Source: Lamellibrachia columna (taxonomy: Eukaryota; Annelida; Polychaeta; Sabellida; Siboglinidae). From it: a stretch of DNA of 64,000 bases. Shown piece by piece: positions 12,751 to 24,799 of this stretch. The stretch lies in NCBI GenBank assembly GCA_963662155.1, contig OY759264.1, positions 18,415,642 to 18,479,641 on the forward strand, written 5' to 3'. Positions within the stretch are counted from its first letter, which is position 1. Each line of letters starts with the position of its first letter. Below the pieces are notes generated by a model. The model was given only the letters and a program-made list of their open reading frames with translations. It did no database searches and was not told the origin of the DNA. The position numbers and the translations under genes were made by a program.

Positions 12751-13850
12751 GCCGTGTGTCATCCAGGAGGATTCCAAACTATCTTATTGACCAAGACTAT
12801 TTTAGCGAACATTAATGTCATGGACAGTTGATTGCAATGCGTTGCGTGTTTTCTATGATTGTTTCGACTTGCGTAATCTTCGCCCAACGTCAGCATAAGT
12901 TCCAACATACGGAACGAAAGTTTTGTGAAAACCACAGTATAGTTCTTACCACCAATTTTTTATTTTATTTTATGCAGTGGCTTACACCACATGGTGATAA
13001 TGCCTGTGATACTGCGATTCCCTCCTAAATGTCATGTACCCTTGGTTACTACGCATACGTTCAGTATGATCTATGTAATACAGGCGTACAATTAAGATTA
13101 TTAAATTGGATGTGTCCAATTTAGTCGGAAATAGTTATTTACGTCATGACGCGCTTGATGACGGCATAACTAATACTTACGTTTCACCGCTGTACAATCT
13201 ACGATTTGAAACAATGGCATAGGAAAGTTGCGTAATTCAAAAGTAGCGCACATCGTGTACTAACGCACTGTCAACATCTACTTCTATTGCGCAACAATCA
13301 TCGTGATGCTTGATACGTTGCTCGGCAGTTCCACAGAGTCGGTGCAGCACATGAAAAAGCTGTAGTTCCGACATTTGTCTTAACACTGGGAACACAAATA
13401 TGACATGCGAAATTGTTCAACGAAATGTACTCGACAATTCACGCAACCCAATAAAAGTAAACCGAAGAACATGATATTAACACATAGATATATTGACACA
13501 CTTACAAATAACTTACATGACAATAAGGTTGTAGCACTTAAAAAACTAACATATCACATTTATTTATGATTATTTTTTTTCGGATTTTGTACCACACGAT
13601 AATGCAGACGAAATTGGAAATAGGTATTAATGCGCACAGTGAATATAATTCATCAACGCATTCTTTAACATTGTTTGTTTTCTGTATTTTCGTAGATAAA
13701 TTGTTTGATGTTCAGATGAATGTTCCTATGTTACTGAACAAATATGTATGTGGTCTGATGTTGACATAAACACTACGCGAATGGTATTACATTCTACATG
13801 TGTTGGTAAGTGAACAGTTGGATAAACGGAGCGATTCCAGTAATTATAAG
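12751..13850. other. Intronic sequence, no gene recognised
   Basis: Predominantly unique AT-rich sequence. About 60 bp at 13375-13440 ('taacactgggaacacaaatatgacat...') is repeated at 15505-15572 inside a LINE fragment, so a scrap of that LINE is present here too. Confidence 0.5.
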
Positions 13851-14279
13851 AATCACGTTAATTTGATGATTTGTCCCAGTCGCCCAAGATTTGCAGCTGA
13901 GTAGATGTTATGGCACTATGTTGCATGCAATCAGTAAATTTTTCGATATTTTCTGTATATGACAGAGTTTACCTCACTTCGATCTACTAAAGGCAATCTT
14001 AATATGGTGCAATCATATCAACCGAAAGGTGTTGGAACTGGCGATGTTTGAGACCACGATCCCAAACAGAGTTCACAGTTGTCACGACAACGCCTACAAC
14101 GTTCTGTATTTTCACAGGCTTTCCACACAGGCTTTCCTGACGAGTGAAGTGTCAGGCCCTGAATAGCTTTGCTTTGGCACATGCGAGCAGGCTGCAGTAT
14201 ATTTCTTGTGACCAAGAGCACAACTCCAACTGGGGAAATGATCCAATATGACATAAAGTACGAAATCCACTAGGGATCA

Positions 14280-15680
14280 CTACACATCAAAGATCTTTCT
14301 TCGTTTTCAAGAAGGCAATCCTGCATATATCGTCAAATTCATCCAAACGAAACATGTATCAGGCAGGTACCATTAGGACAAGGTCGTCTCACCAGGAAGA
14401 AACAGTGGGCTTACAACAGTGCCAATATTTTGAACAAGGACGGCAGAGAATGGTATTATTTCAGAAAGCTGCAGAAGAAGACCCACGGGGGCCTGATAAT
14501 CGTTCACTGGAACTAAGTTAGTAACATGATAGGCAGTATTGAAGACTACAGACAACCCAAATGATTATGGTAATACTTAAAGGGACTGCGACAGGAAAGC
14601 TGCTGTGAGAATACCGTAGTTGCATATGGCAAGGTGGCAACTGTCCCGCTACAGATTGCCAACATGTTGCACGAACAATTTTGCTTAGTTGTGACGAGGG
14701 AAGATACATCTAACCAAGCAGCTCTCTCCTTACCCGAATATGCCGTGCACTGTCGTTTCAAGTGCTGGGGTAATTAACCTACTTGGCAATATCAAACCTC
14801 GGAAAGCGTCAGAACCAAGTGACATTCTTGCAAGATTTACAAGAACTGCTCCAAGGAACTGTCAACTATACTGGCAAGGTTGTACTGAACGATTGTCGGG
14901 ATCAAGAAGGGCGATCTCAACCAACAAGTGGACTACCACCCGGTATCACTCTCCTCCAACTGTTGCAAGGTAGCCAAGCAAATCGTTGTCTCACAGAAAA
15001 TGGACCACCTATACAAGTACCATATCATGGTTGACTTTCAGCATGGGTATAGACGCAGACGTTCCTGTTATACCCAGTTGCTGACCACATTATTTTGCAA
15101 GTTCGATAAACAGGTACTCATAAACCAAAGTGGTCATCTTGGATTGCCTAAGGACCTTGACAATGTGTAACACCATCGCTTCATCGAAAAGTTCCAGAAC
15201 TACAACTAGGACAGCAATATCATTGGGTGGTTCGAAGACTTTTTAACACGCAGGCGGCAGCGAGTGGTGTTTATCATATTGCAGATGTGGCACACGGAAA
15301 ATATTGGGACGTTTTGTTCTTCCTGCTGTTGAAAAACGACGTTTGCCATGGCATTATCTCGAAAATCAGAGTATTCGCAGATGCTTTCCAGCTCTACCGC
15401 GAAAAGAAGACAGAAGCTGTAACCAGGATACTTCAAGACGACCTAAACAAGTTACACCAGTGGAACAAGACCTAACTGATTCAATGCAACGTAGACAAGT
15501 GTCTTAACACTGTCTTAACACTGGGAACAAAAATATGACATACGAAATTGTTCAACGAAATGTACTCGACCCTGAAGTGGGACCAGCACAGCATATCATC
15601 AAAGTCACCAGTGCTGCAAATAGGATCACCAATTGCTTGTGGCGCACCATACGCCAGTGCCCCCAATCACTGTAGGAACG
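14280..15680 (+). mobile_element. Degenerate LINE fragment, 'family A' (endonuclease-RT linker to RT)
   Basis: The first of five copies in this window of one LINE family. The linker is visible at 14300-14780, where the 'atgattatggtaatacttaaagggactgcgacagg' block also occurs at 32555, 57395 and 59580. Reverse-transcriptase pieces follow: MVDFQHGYRRRRSCYTQLL (15028-15084), a GLPKDLDNV segment standing for FSKAFDKV (15130-15168), ISKIRVFADAFQLYREK (15355-15413, so FADD has become FADA) and LNKLHQWN (15445). The thumb LKWDQHS..SPVLQI follows to 15670. Many stops and frameshifts. CR1/Jockey-like by motif. Confidence 0.8.
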
Positions 15681-15942
15681 GACATGCAAAACGGTGGTAA
15701 AACAATATATTTTATCTGTATAACAAGCTTTGTTCAGTAGATCATGAGCTCTAAATAGATACCAATATTTTTTTCAGTGGAACAACATCCTCTAGATACA
15801 TCACTGATCGCCTTCCAGTGTACCGCCAATGAGAATCCCGCAAATCGCGTGATGGCAACTAGTTAAAACTAAATGGCTGGACAGCCTTACGTTATCACGC
15901 TAGCAGTTTCAAGGACGGTGGTGGGCATAACGAACGTAACAT

Positions 15943-16449
15943 TAATAAAAGGGGAGTCGTTTCACTTGTTTGATTAAAAGTACCAGTCTAGAGAGTAGCT
16001 TTTTCCTCATGATTTATTCTGGCGAATTTTAGGGTGAACAAACGTGACTTCTTGGATAAGAAGAATATCAAAATGACTACATTCGTTCTTTCTAAATAAC
16101 CTCAGTGAGTAGATGTCCAATTAATCCAGCCGAATCTTAAATAAACAGTAATCTTATAAAAACTTAAATTATCAGATGTTGAAAAATAATATATGATAGG
16201 TGCTAAATTTGTGAATGTGAGTACACAATAACATTGCATTTTGCGTGGTGCTTACTGACGTCATAATTACTAATATGCTCAAATGAAGGCCGAGTAAGTC
16301 GATTGGAAATTGGTGGTGGAGGTGGATCGGCCATACGATACGAATAGTAAACGTTATAATAGGGCAGTAGTTTCACTTGCTTGATTAAAAGTCTAAAGAG
16401 TAACTTTTCCCCAGATTTTATTATGGCGAATTTTATGGTGAACAAACGA
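15943..16449. repeat. Direct repeat pair, 15943-16048 and 16346-16449
   Basis: Both copies contain 'gtttcacttg(t/c)ttgattaaaagt' and end with 'ggcgaatttta(g/t)ggtgaacaaacg'. They are about 100 bp each and 400 bp apart, in the predicted intron upstream of the microexon at 16746. Confidence 0.75.
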
Positions 16450-16505
16450 TAGTGTAAAGCGCTTTGAGATGTTCTAAGCACTGGATACCTCGCAATATAA
16501 GAACT
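16440..16505 (+). mobile_element. SINE 3' tail fragment
   Basis: The stretch 'agtgtaaagcgctttgagatgttctaagcactgg...atataagaactta' matches the 3' body of the tRNA-derived SINE seen complete at 21335-21620. It directly precedes the microexon-bearing repeat unit. Confidence 0.65.
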
Positions 16506-16509
16506 TATT

Positions 16510-16980
16510 TTGCATATTAATAAGGGCGACATTGAGGGGGCCCGGATTATACAAAATTACCAAGCACTGGGTCATAGTGTTCCGGACTGAGATGAACCAT
16601 TATGATTTTTACGATAAGGCTAACGCTAAGATCTCCATATTACGGTAATTCCTATAATACAGGCTGAGAGAAAATACGTGATCAAAGTGTTAACATGAAT
16701 TTAACATTGATGCACACATTAACATGTTTTCTGTTTATTTTGCAGGAACAACAACTGTGCATACAATACGATGAGGTTCATTTTTATCAATGTTTTGTTC
16801 TAAATGTTATCCCTGAATGCGGCGGATTATATTGATTTATATTTAGTTTTCCTGCTCATTGGGGGTTGGCCAGATTAATAAATTAATCAGCCACCATGTG
16901 GTCAGATAAATGTTCCAATGTAAATGAACAAACAATTGTAATGCTGGACGATGATGTAGACACTAGGTCAATGGTATGAT
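16510..16980 (+). repeat. Microexon-bearing repeat unit, type A copy 1
   Basis: Begins 'tgcatattaataagggcgacattgagg' and continues through 'gatgcacacattaacatg' plus a polypyrimidine tract to the exon, then 'tgttatccctgaatgcggcgga' and 'ggttggccagattaataaatta'. The same order recurs at 21643-22140 and 28290-28810. It extends into LINE C-terminal sequence at 17385. Confidence 0.85.
16746..16775 (+). pseudogene. Microexon copy with damaged donor (EQQLCIQYDE)
   Basis: The acceptor (ttctgtttattttgcag, ending 16745) is intact, and 30 nt of open frame read EQQLCIQYDE to a weak donor 'gttcat'. Compared with the sister copies at 21866 and 28521, the strong GTAAGTGTGTG donor is missing; alignment suggests the end of the old exon and the donor were deleted and what remains is former intron. 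It could still be spliced weakly, but a decayed cassette is the simpler reading. Confidence 0.55.
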
Positions 16981-17384
16981 CGTCGACATGTTTTGGTTGG
17001 TAAATGTGTTGCATAAATCCGAGTGAGACGAGTAAGTCTGTGTAACGGGCTACGCTCTTATCCGATGGTTGGCCAAGAAAGCAGTGGATGAATGATTGAA
17101 TGAAAGAAACTTATTGACCAATATATTTATAGGTACATATAATACAGCAAAATGTAGACGGTCAGTAAACTCCCGTTAAGGCATTGAAACGATATCACGA
17201 AAGCCTCCCTGGGAAATATTGTATGCAAATATCGGTTTACCCAACAAACTAACCAGTATTAAAAAAATTACCTCTCAGCAATTGTGCAAAAATGGTCAAC
17301 CCTAGCATCAAAACATGCATGCGCAGAATTATGAATTTGAAATGACTGACAAAGTTAGCAACAACACTCTTTGTGAATGGACGA

Positions 17385-17665
17385 ATTAGCTTCCAGTGGA
17401 AAAAAGAAATCAAACAGAGAAAATGGAGGTGGATTGTTTATTCGCTGCGAAAACCCTCATCAAGTATCACAAGACAAGAATTAACGTGGAACCCCCATGG
17501 GAATAGGAAAAGATGACGTCCCAGGAACACCTGTCGGCGAGACGTGGATACAAAACTGAAGAATAATGGGTGGCTCAAATGCAATAACAGCGATTACATA
17601 GATCAGGACCAGTGTTTTGTGGATGGCCCACACTCCCAGCGACCGATCAGACCTAAATAAGTGAA
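17385..17665 (+). mobile_element. RTE-like LINE C-terminal fragment
   Basis: Encodes WIVYSLRKPSSSITRQEL, then WNPHGNRKR and a Cys/Arg-rich DVDTKLKNNGW tail ending at HSQRPI. This is the common LINE C-terminus ('RKP..I..QAL.WNPQGKRKRGRP'). A nearly identical fragment sits in the same place after the type A unit at 29200-29440, so it travels with the unit. Confidence 0.8.
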
Positions 17666-17689
17666 TGAAACATTATACTTTGATATACG

Positions 17690-20006
17690 ATGATTTATCC
17701 CATCAATTTAAGGATGACAATATATACTTACTAGCTACGTTACATCTACTAAGCTCGCGTGAGCCATAAAAAGCCACCCGTACCGTACGGTAAAATCCTG
17801 CCGTTAGTTACTTTTAAAGAAAACGTCTACGACATCTATGTCAGAAGCTACGTTATGTATATAATTTATGTAAATGGATCACAACTTTATCTCATATATA
17901 TTCAACCATGTAAACGACAGTTTGGTACACCAAAATAAATGCGTCAATCTGAACCAACACCACATTTCCGGGATTAAGATACTCGAAGATACTGCATCTG
18001 ATTGACCTTTAACCAAAACTGTTTCTTATTATATGTCAATACTTACTTAGGTTTACTTAGGTTCTTCCTGACCGTAGGCGGTGGCCACGGTAGTCAGATC
18101 TTAAATTTTCCCTTGGAATTTTCTACGACTTCCTGGCAAGGCAGCTTCGTAGTTGTAGAGAAACTCCTCAGTAATCCAATGTCTATCTAGACGGATTTTA
18201 AATGAGTTGACACTTGGGGCAGTTATAACTACTTCCGGTAGATCATTCCATAATCTGGTAACTCTAAATGAGATGCTTTCTTTTCTAACATTTGTACAAA
18301 CACGTTCTATAAACAATTTCAAACTATGACCCCTTGTTCCTTCATTTGAATCACTGTCTTTGTGCAGCTAGACAATACATCACTGTCATATTTCCCATGA
18401 AGCAGTTTATATACCTCAATCATATCACCACGAGTTCGTCTATATGCAAGTGTAGGAAGTTTCAATCTCTGAAGTCTTTCCTCGTAAGGAATATTCTTCA
18501 TACCAGGAAGCTGTTTTGTTGCGACTCCTAACTAAAGCTTTATATAATGGCACAAAATTATGTTGATTTAGGATTGTAAAGGACCTTCTAATAACTGCCA
18601 TGATACTATTTGCTTTGTTTATTTTTTGGTTGATGTGTTTATCAAATTCTACGTTTGGATCAATTATATCCCCAATGTCTTTTTGTTCTTCTATTCCTCC
18701 TAATTCATTACATTACATAAATTATTTCATTACATAAATTACATTTATCTGGGTGGAAGCTTAATAACCATTTACTTGACCAAGATGTTAAGTAATCTAA
18801 GTCGTTCTGTAGTGTATGCTGGTCATGTGGACTAGTAATCGTTTTGAAAATCTTTGTATCATCCGCAAACATATATGCATTTGAAACTATATTCTCAGGA
18901 AGATCATTTATGTATAAAACAAATAGGATCGGTCCTAATACACTGCCCTGTGGAATACCACTTGTTATATTTGCCCACTCAGAATTTGTACCATTTACAT
19001 TGACCTGCTGTACCCGGTCAGACAAGAACGCCTGGATCCATCTTAGTGTGTAATACTCTATACCATATGATTTAAGTTTGCCTATCAATCTTTTGTGAGG
19101 GACGGTGTCAAATGCTTTCATGAAGTCCAAATATACAATGTCTACATATTCCCCTCTATCTAAAGCTTTGGTCCATGAATCAGTAGCTAACTTATTTATT
19201 TATATGCAATCAACTAAATTTATATGAGGGAATATAATATATTTTGTTGCTGCAAATTTACTAAGAACTTCATGTAAACAATCCCTATTATCACTCATTA
19301 ACTTTCCTGCCGGAGTCCGGGAAATACTGCCTCTAAGTAAATGTTAATAAAACCTTTCTGTGACAAGTTTATGTATAATATGTGCGTATTCCACGTTTTT
19401 TCTGACAATTCACAGCAAGAAAACCATATCACTGCTGCGCTAATATTCTACCGCCAATTACTTGGTAATCAAATACATCCCTTTTAGGTAAAGAAATATA
19501 CTTTGCTTGAATAGGTCCACCATATGTCTTCATCTTGATACGCATAGGAAAAACGAGGAGCGTGTCTTGTATAGTCACATGTTCATCAGAGATGATATGC
19601 AGTCCTTCACATTTGCTGTCTCCTCACTATTTTAAGTTGATCACTCCTATATGACACCTTGTGGCTTCCTTCTTTTGGAAGAACGACTTTGCCACAACCA
19701 ACCTATTGAGCATCACCAATGCTACTAGTTCCTGATCCTCTCAGCTTCCTGCTACCCATACGAATCACTCGGCCAAATCTTCTGCTCCCATCTTCAATGT
19801 ATCCACGTGTGTGTTTAAATCGCCGGGGGCAAAATGGCGCTCAAAGCCAGTTCAATATGCGAATTGGTGATTAAAGGTGATTAAATGTATGAAGCACAAC
19901 ATGTTTAATAATTTGTATACTCCGTCTAAATATGCATTGTGCATGAATTGTGCATGGTAGTAGTTATATTGTGCAGACAATATGACTACGCATGGTTACT
20001 GGGGCG
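17690..20006 (+). repeat. Long repeat unit (first copy), split by a LINE insertion
   Basis: The halves 17695-18050 and 19190-20006 match 20177-20530 and 20515-21331 respectively. Shared landmarks include 'ctacgttacatctactaagctcgcgtgagc', 'cctgccggagtccggga', 'aaagaaatatactttgcttga' and 'gtgcatgaattgtgcatgg'. The second copy lacks the 1.1 kb LINE, giving a filled/empty site pair. Confidence 0.9.
18065..19190 (-). mobile_element. CR1/Jockey-like LINE, 5'-truncated, minus strand
   Basis: The cleanest LINE in the window. Reading down from 19190 the minus strand gives MDFMKAFDTVPHKRLIGKL, WIQAFLSDRVQQVNVNG, SGIPQGSVLGPILFVLYIND, YMFADDTKIFKTI (active site FADD intact) and LTSWSSKWLLSFHPDKC, over 140 uninterrupted codons at 19130-18708. 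After a gap the C-terminal arm follows: LQRLKLPTLAYRRTRGDMIE (about 18470) and VTRLWNDLPEVVITAPSVN (about 18250). It is younger than the unit it interrupts and is 5'-truncated, as is usual for LINEs. Confidence 0.92.
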
Positions 20007-20174
20007 CGATAGCTTTTGACAAAGTGCCACATCAAAGATTACTACTTAAATTAAAAGCCCATGGTATCGGGGATAGCATAACTGACTGGATAGAACAATG
20101 GCTGATTGACAGAAGACAACGAGTTGTAGTAGATGGAGAAGTTTCAAATTGGAAATCGGTTTTGAGTGGGATTT
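20007..20174 (+). mobile_element. LINE reverse-transcriptase scrap
   Basis: About 165 bp reading AFDKVPHQRLLLKLKAHGIG, DWIEQWLIDRRQRVVVDGE and SVLSGI in one open frame. It is the same family as the minus-strand LINEs at 7440-9663 and 40498-42870. It is joined upstream to the first bases of a SINE ('gcgcgatagc') and downstream directly to the next repeat unit. Confidence 0.9.
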
Positions 20175-20176
20175 GT

Positions 20177-21334
20177 CCCATCAATTTAAGGTTGACAATA
20201 TATACTTACTAGCTACGTTACATCTACTAAGCTCGCGTGAGCCATAAAAAGCCACAGGTACCGTACGGTAAAATCCTGCCGTTAGTTACTTTTAAAGAAA
20301 ACGTCTACATCTATGTCAGATGCTACGTTATGTATATAATTTATGTAAATGGATCATAACTTTATCTCATATATATTCAACCATGTAAACGACAGTTTGG
20401 GACACCAAAATAAATGCGTCAATCTGCACCAACACCAATTTTCCGAGATTAAGATACTCGTAGACACTGCATCTGATTGACCTTTAGCCAAAACTGTTTC
20501 TTATTATATGTCAATAGCTAACTTAGTTATTTATATGCAATCAACTCAATTTATATAAAGGATTTTTTTCCTGCAAATTTACTAAGGACTTCATGTAAAC
20601 AATCCCTATTATCACTCGATGACTTTCCTGCCGGAGTCCGGGACTAACTCTAAAATACTGCCTCTAAGTAAATGTTAATAAAACCTTTCTGTGACAAGTT
20701 TATGTATAATATGGGCGTATTCCACGTTTTGTCTGACAATTCACAGCAAGAAAACCAAATCACTGCTGCGCCAAGATTCTCCCACCAATTAGTTGGTAAT
20801 CAAATACATCCCTTTTAGGTAAAGAAATATACTTTGCTTGATTAGGTCTACCATTTGTCTTCATCTGCATACGCATAGGGAATACGAGGAGCTTGTGTAG
20901 TATATTCACATGTTCACCAGCGATGATATGCAGTCCTTCACACTTGCTGTCTCCTCACTATTTTAAGTTGATCACTCCTATATGACACCTTGTGGCTTCC
21001 TTCTTTTGAAAGAACGACTTTGCCACAACCAACCTGTTGAGCACCACTAATGCTACTAGTTCCTGATCCTCTCAGCTTCCTGCTACCCATATGAATCACT
21101 CGGCCAAATCTTCTGCTCCCATTTTCATTGTACCCACGTGTGTATTTAAATCGCCGGGGACAAGATGGCGCTCAAAGACAGTTCAATATACGAATTGGTG
21201 ATTAAAGGTGATTAAATATATGAAGCACACAATGCTTAATAATTTGTATACTCTGTATAAATATGCATTGTGCATGAATTGTGCATGGTAGTAGTTATAT
21301 TGTGCATACAATATGACAACGCGTGGTTACTGGT
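20177..21334 (+). repeat. Long repeat unit (second copy, uninterrupted)
   Basis: Tandem partner of 17690-20006 without the LINE. Further diverged copies of its parts occur at 22225-22610, 26543-26760, 27120-28290, 43050-43330, 44030-44460 and 54990-55500. No coding frame found. Confidence 0.9.
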
Positions 21335-21625
21335 GCGCGATAGCATACCGGTTAGAAAGCCGGACTCTCAAGAGAACCTGGTTTCAAAACCCACTGCAGT
21401 TGCTTCGAACCTTTAGCAAGTTTGATCACCCACGTTACCACAGTTCAATCACTTGTATACATGAGTACCTGGCAATACAGACAGTGGTGGACATGTGAAC
21501 GAATAGTCTTTGCGTAGTAATTGCAACGTAGCTGAATTATAATTGACAAGTCTGGCAGGGGGTGAAGTGTAAAGCGCTATGAACAGTCCTAAGTATTGGA
21601 TACTGCGCTATATAAGAACTTACCT
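21335..21625 (+). mobile_element. tRNA-derived SINE
   Basis: The head 'gcgcgatagcataccggtta' and 'ggtttcaaaaccc' sit where RNA polymerase III A and B boxes would be. The body ends with 'agtgtaaagcgctatgaac...tactgcgctatataagaactta', which also occurs at 16440-16505 and, inverted, at 61260-61340. It is a SINE rather than a functional tRNA because no cloverleaf closes. Confidence 0.75.
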
Positions 21626-21642
21626 TACTACTATACGTATTG

Positions 21643-22140
21643 CATATTAATAAGGGGGACATTGAGGGGCCCGGATTATAGAAAAGTGCCAAGCACTGGG
21701 TAGTAGTGCTTCGGACACCATTATAATTTTTACGATGAAGCTAACGCTGATATCTCCACATTACATTAATCCCTATATTACAGGCTGAGAGCAAACACAT
21801 GATTCAAGTGTTAACATGAAATTAACATTGATGCACACATTAACATATTTTCTGTTTGTTTGCAGGATATTATCGTTGAACATGGATTGGTAAGTGTGTG
21901 CATCATACAATGAATATGACCAACAGGCAGGTTTGTTCTAATCAATGTTTTGTTCTAAATGTTATCCCTGCATGAAGCGGATTATATTGATTTATTCTTC
22001 GCTTTCCTGCTCATTGGAGGGTTGGCCAGATTAATAAATTAAGCGTAAGATAAATGTTCCAAGGAACAAACAATTGTAATGTCGGGCGATGATGTAGACA
22101 CTATGTCAATGGTTTTATCGTCTGCATGTTTTGGTTGGTA
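21643..22140 (+). repeat. Microexon-bearing repeat unit, type A copy 2
   Basis: Same landmarks as 16510-16980: 'tgcatattaataaggggga', 'gatgcacacattaacat', polypyrimidine tract, microexon, 'gtaagtgtgtg', then 'ggttggccagattaataaatta' and 'tgttttggttggtaaatg'. Confidence 0.9.
21866..21889 (+). CDS. Kinase gene microexon (24 nt, DIIVEHGL)
   Basis: The acceptor tctgtttgtttgcag ends at 21865 and the donor GTAAGTGTGTG starts at 21890. The exon is 24 nt, starts and ends in phase 0, and encodes DIIVEHGL, so including or skipping it does not alter the frame. It sits inside a type A repeat unit; the matching position of the unit at 28521 carries a different 8-residue exon. Splice signals are strong enough for constitutive use, but exons this short are usually regulated. 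No function for the peptide is recognisable. The call is inferred from splice-site quality, phase and recurrence; transcript evidence is absent. Confidence 0.6.
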
Positions 22141-22614
22141 AATGCGTTGCAGAAATCCGAGTGACACAAATAAGTCTGCGAAACGTGTTACGCTCTTATC
22201 CGGAAGAAATAAGCAATGTAAGCAATGTAAGCAAATGTAATTTATGTAAATGTATCAACCTACCTAATATATATATATTCAACAATGTCAATGATAGCTT
22301 GATACACCAAAAATAAATAAGTCAATCGGCGCCAAGACCAAGTTTCCGGGACTAAGTTACTAGAAAATACTGCCTCTTACTGACTTTTTTAATAACAAGT
22401 GTTTCTTAATATATGTCTGCAGTTACTTAGTATACTTTCTATCTACTCAACTGATGTGATATATCTAAGGAATTTGTTTCCTGCGAATATACTAAGGACA
22501 TCACGAATTGCAATCAAATTATTACTCGTTGACTTTCCTGCCAGAGTCCGGGACTAACTTACTCTATAATACTGCCTTGAGTAAATGTTCGCAATTTTTG
22601 TCTTAGTATATATA

Positions 22615-22770
22615 TATAGTATATATATATATCATTAGCGACTGGTTCCATGTGGCGACTGGTGTCAAACAAGGTTGCATCGTTTCCGACTTCTATTCCT
22701 CGTAGCAATCGACTGGATCATATATCTGGCAATCAGTGGAAATCAAGGCATTGTGTCGGTTGAAAAATAA
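22615..22770 (+). mobile_element. RTE-like LINE RT scrap
   Basis: Reads SDWFHVATGVKQGCIVSDF...; this is the TGVKQGC motif of the RT palm, comparable to 541-600 and 55670-55740. A short AT palindrome (agtatatatata) precedes it. Confidence 0.7.
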
Positions 22771-23680
22771 TGTATGTATATATTTGTGAATATGAGTGCA
22801 CAATACCATGGTATGCGAATTTGCCATTTTTTTTAGATTATTTTAATTGTATCCGTATTGATTGTGACGTTTGTGCCAGTGCCTTTTTTGCATGTTCCGT
22901 TTTGGTATATTTCATTTTCGCACTGGCTTTTATATTGGATCACCGGGTTAAACACACACATTTGTCGTTTTTGTAAGGTGTAAGCAATAGTCATCCGCTA
23001 TAAATTGGGCTTGTGAATAAAGTAGAATACAGATTGTCATCCCGGATTGAAGTAGCAATGATCGATGCATACTTAATGCAGTTTGTACATTTCTTGGTTA
23101 TTGCGTGGCTGGACAGTTTCATAATAAATCAACCAACGGTTGATTAAATAAAATTATATCAGCTTCCCCTCTCATTTTTCTTTCTCTCTGCCTCCATCCA
23201 GGCTGATGTGGTGAGCTCTCCGTGGCATCTGTCTCCTCGTCAATTCGCTCTTTATAATCCACTATCATAACCAGAATCACTTAGATTGTGTTAAGTCAAG
23301 GATCTCTCCTTAATACCTTTTATTTTGCAAACCGAGGCTAGCTCGTTATGATATATATAATACTGAGCTTACGTGAGTACTAAAACATATGGCGAATACG
23401 CATAACACTACTATGTAAACAAAATATAAATACGTAAATGTGTGCCATAAAACGTTAGTTACTTAACTAAGTTAATATGATTATATACTTACCGCTCAGC
23501 TTAAATTAATATTTAGTAAGACTGTTTAATTCTTACACGAGTCTGTAAATACTATGCAAGCAAACGCGCAATATGTAAGCAGAACCTATGTAATTAATAT
23601 CTTAAGCTTTATTTACAATATTATCTGTTTACTACAATAACTTTGATAATTAGTTTGATAGTTATCCTTCGCAGCAACGC
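22771..23680. other. AT-rich intronic sequence, no gene recognised
   Basis: Short low-complexity frames only. A pyrimidine-rich segment at 23160-23240 ('ctctgcctccatccaggctgatgtggtgagctctcc') is also found diverged at 26060-26125 and 54615-54690, so it belongs to an interspersed repeat. Confidence 0.5.
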
Positions 23681-23689
23681 CAGGGCCAA

Positions 23690-24390
23690 GCAGAAAAGCA
23701 AGAATAAACGAGTCTTCAGCCTGTTCATCAAAGCTGATTGGGAAGGAATGAAAGTAAAAATCAACTGCTCTGACACTAACAAAGTGTAGGCAAACTGGCA
23801 TTTGAATAAGAAGGCATTCCAGGATACCTTCGTCAAATTCATCCCAAAGAAACATGTACCTGGTATGTGTCATGGATGAAAAGGGAAAAATTGTCTCACC
23901 AGGAAGAATCAGCGGGTTTACAACAGGGTAAAGAATTTGAACAAAGGTAACTACGGGGACATTTCAGGATGCTGCGGACAAAGACCTATAGGAGCCTATG
24001 GGTCGCTCACTTTGACTACGATAGTAACCTCAGGAAATATTGAAGAAGATTTTAGACACTCGCTTGAGTGATTATGTGACTAAAGGAGAGGACAGAATAC
24101 GGTCCGGACAACCTTTAACATCATCAACGATATGCAAAAGACACGTCAGCTGGCTCGGCCACGTTCCAAGGCTCCCGCATACTAGACCAGTCCACCAAGC
24201 ATTACGGCGGACTGGATACCAGCTGGTCAAGGAAGGAGAGGACGACCGAGAATGAACTGGAGCCAGACTTTCGATCGTGGCGTACAGCTGGTCAACATAA
24301 GACGGAGCGACGTCAGGATGCCAGCTGCTGATCGAACCAAGTGGAGCGGTTTGCTTACCGCTGTGAGCCACTAAGTATACGTCTAAGACG
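23690..24390 (+). mobile_element. LINE family A linker fragment joined to an RTE-like C-terminus
   Basis: The first part (23690-24020) matches the 'ccagggccaagcag...caaagctgattgg' block at 56970-57040. The second (24030-24370) encodes WLGHVPRLPHTRPVHQALRR, TGYQLVKEGEDDRE and a tail, the same C-terminal arm as at 1040-1240. Two different LINE families are fused. Confidence 0.75.
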
Positions 24391-24799
24391 ACAAACTGAA
24401 TTAAAATGAGCGTTAGCAGACTTAATGAAATGCTACGCTGTCATGCACAGAGTCCTGTTGACGCTATGATTGACAAACAGAGTTGTTCTATGACATTCAC
24501 TTTCCATCTGATGTTCGATCTGTTTGATGACATTAAAGTTTGGATTGTGCCACGACACTAACGGACAGTGCCACGGCACTAACTTACATACGTCATCCGT
24601 CGGGTATGGAAGGGACATGTTGTACACCAGGTGACCAGTCACTGGTGACACTGGGCATGTGAAACACATGGAATATTGGATGTCATCCAGGAATGAAGAC
24701 GATCGATTTATGCTTCATTACATTAGTAGTTTTTCTGGTCATTGGAAGGTTGGCCAGGTACATAAAACAGTCAGCCCACGTGCTATGAGATTAATGTTT

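Noticed and set aside
14018..14254. Cys-rich 78-codon frame on the minus strand (ERCRRCRDNCELC)
   Set aside because: No match to a known finger, and it lies in sequence partly repeated at 25180-25260 without conservation of the frame.
21335..21420. tRNA gene
   Set aside because: A and B boxes are present but no acceptor or anticodon stem closes, and the sequence continues into a SINE body; same reasoning for 49610-49785, 51715-51830 and 61255-61605.
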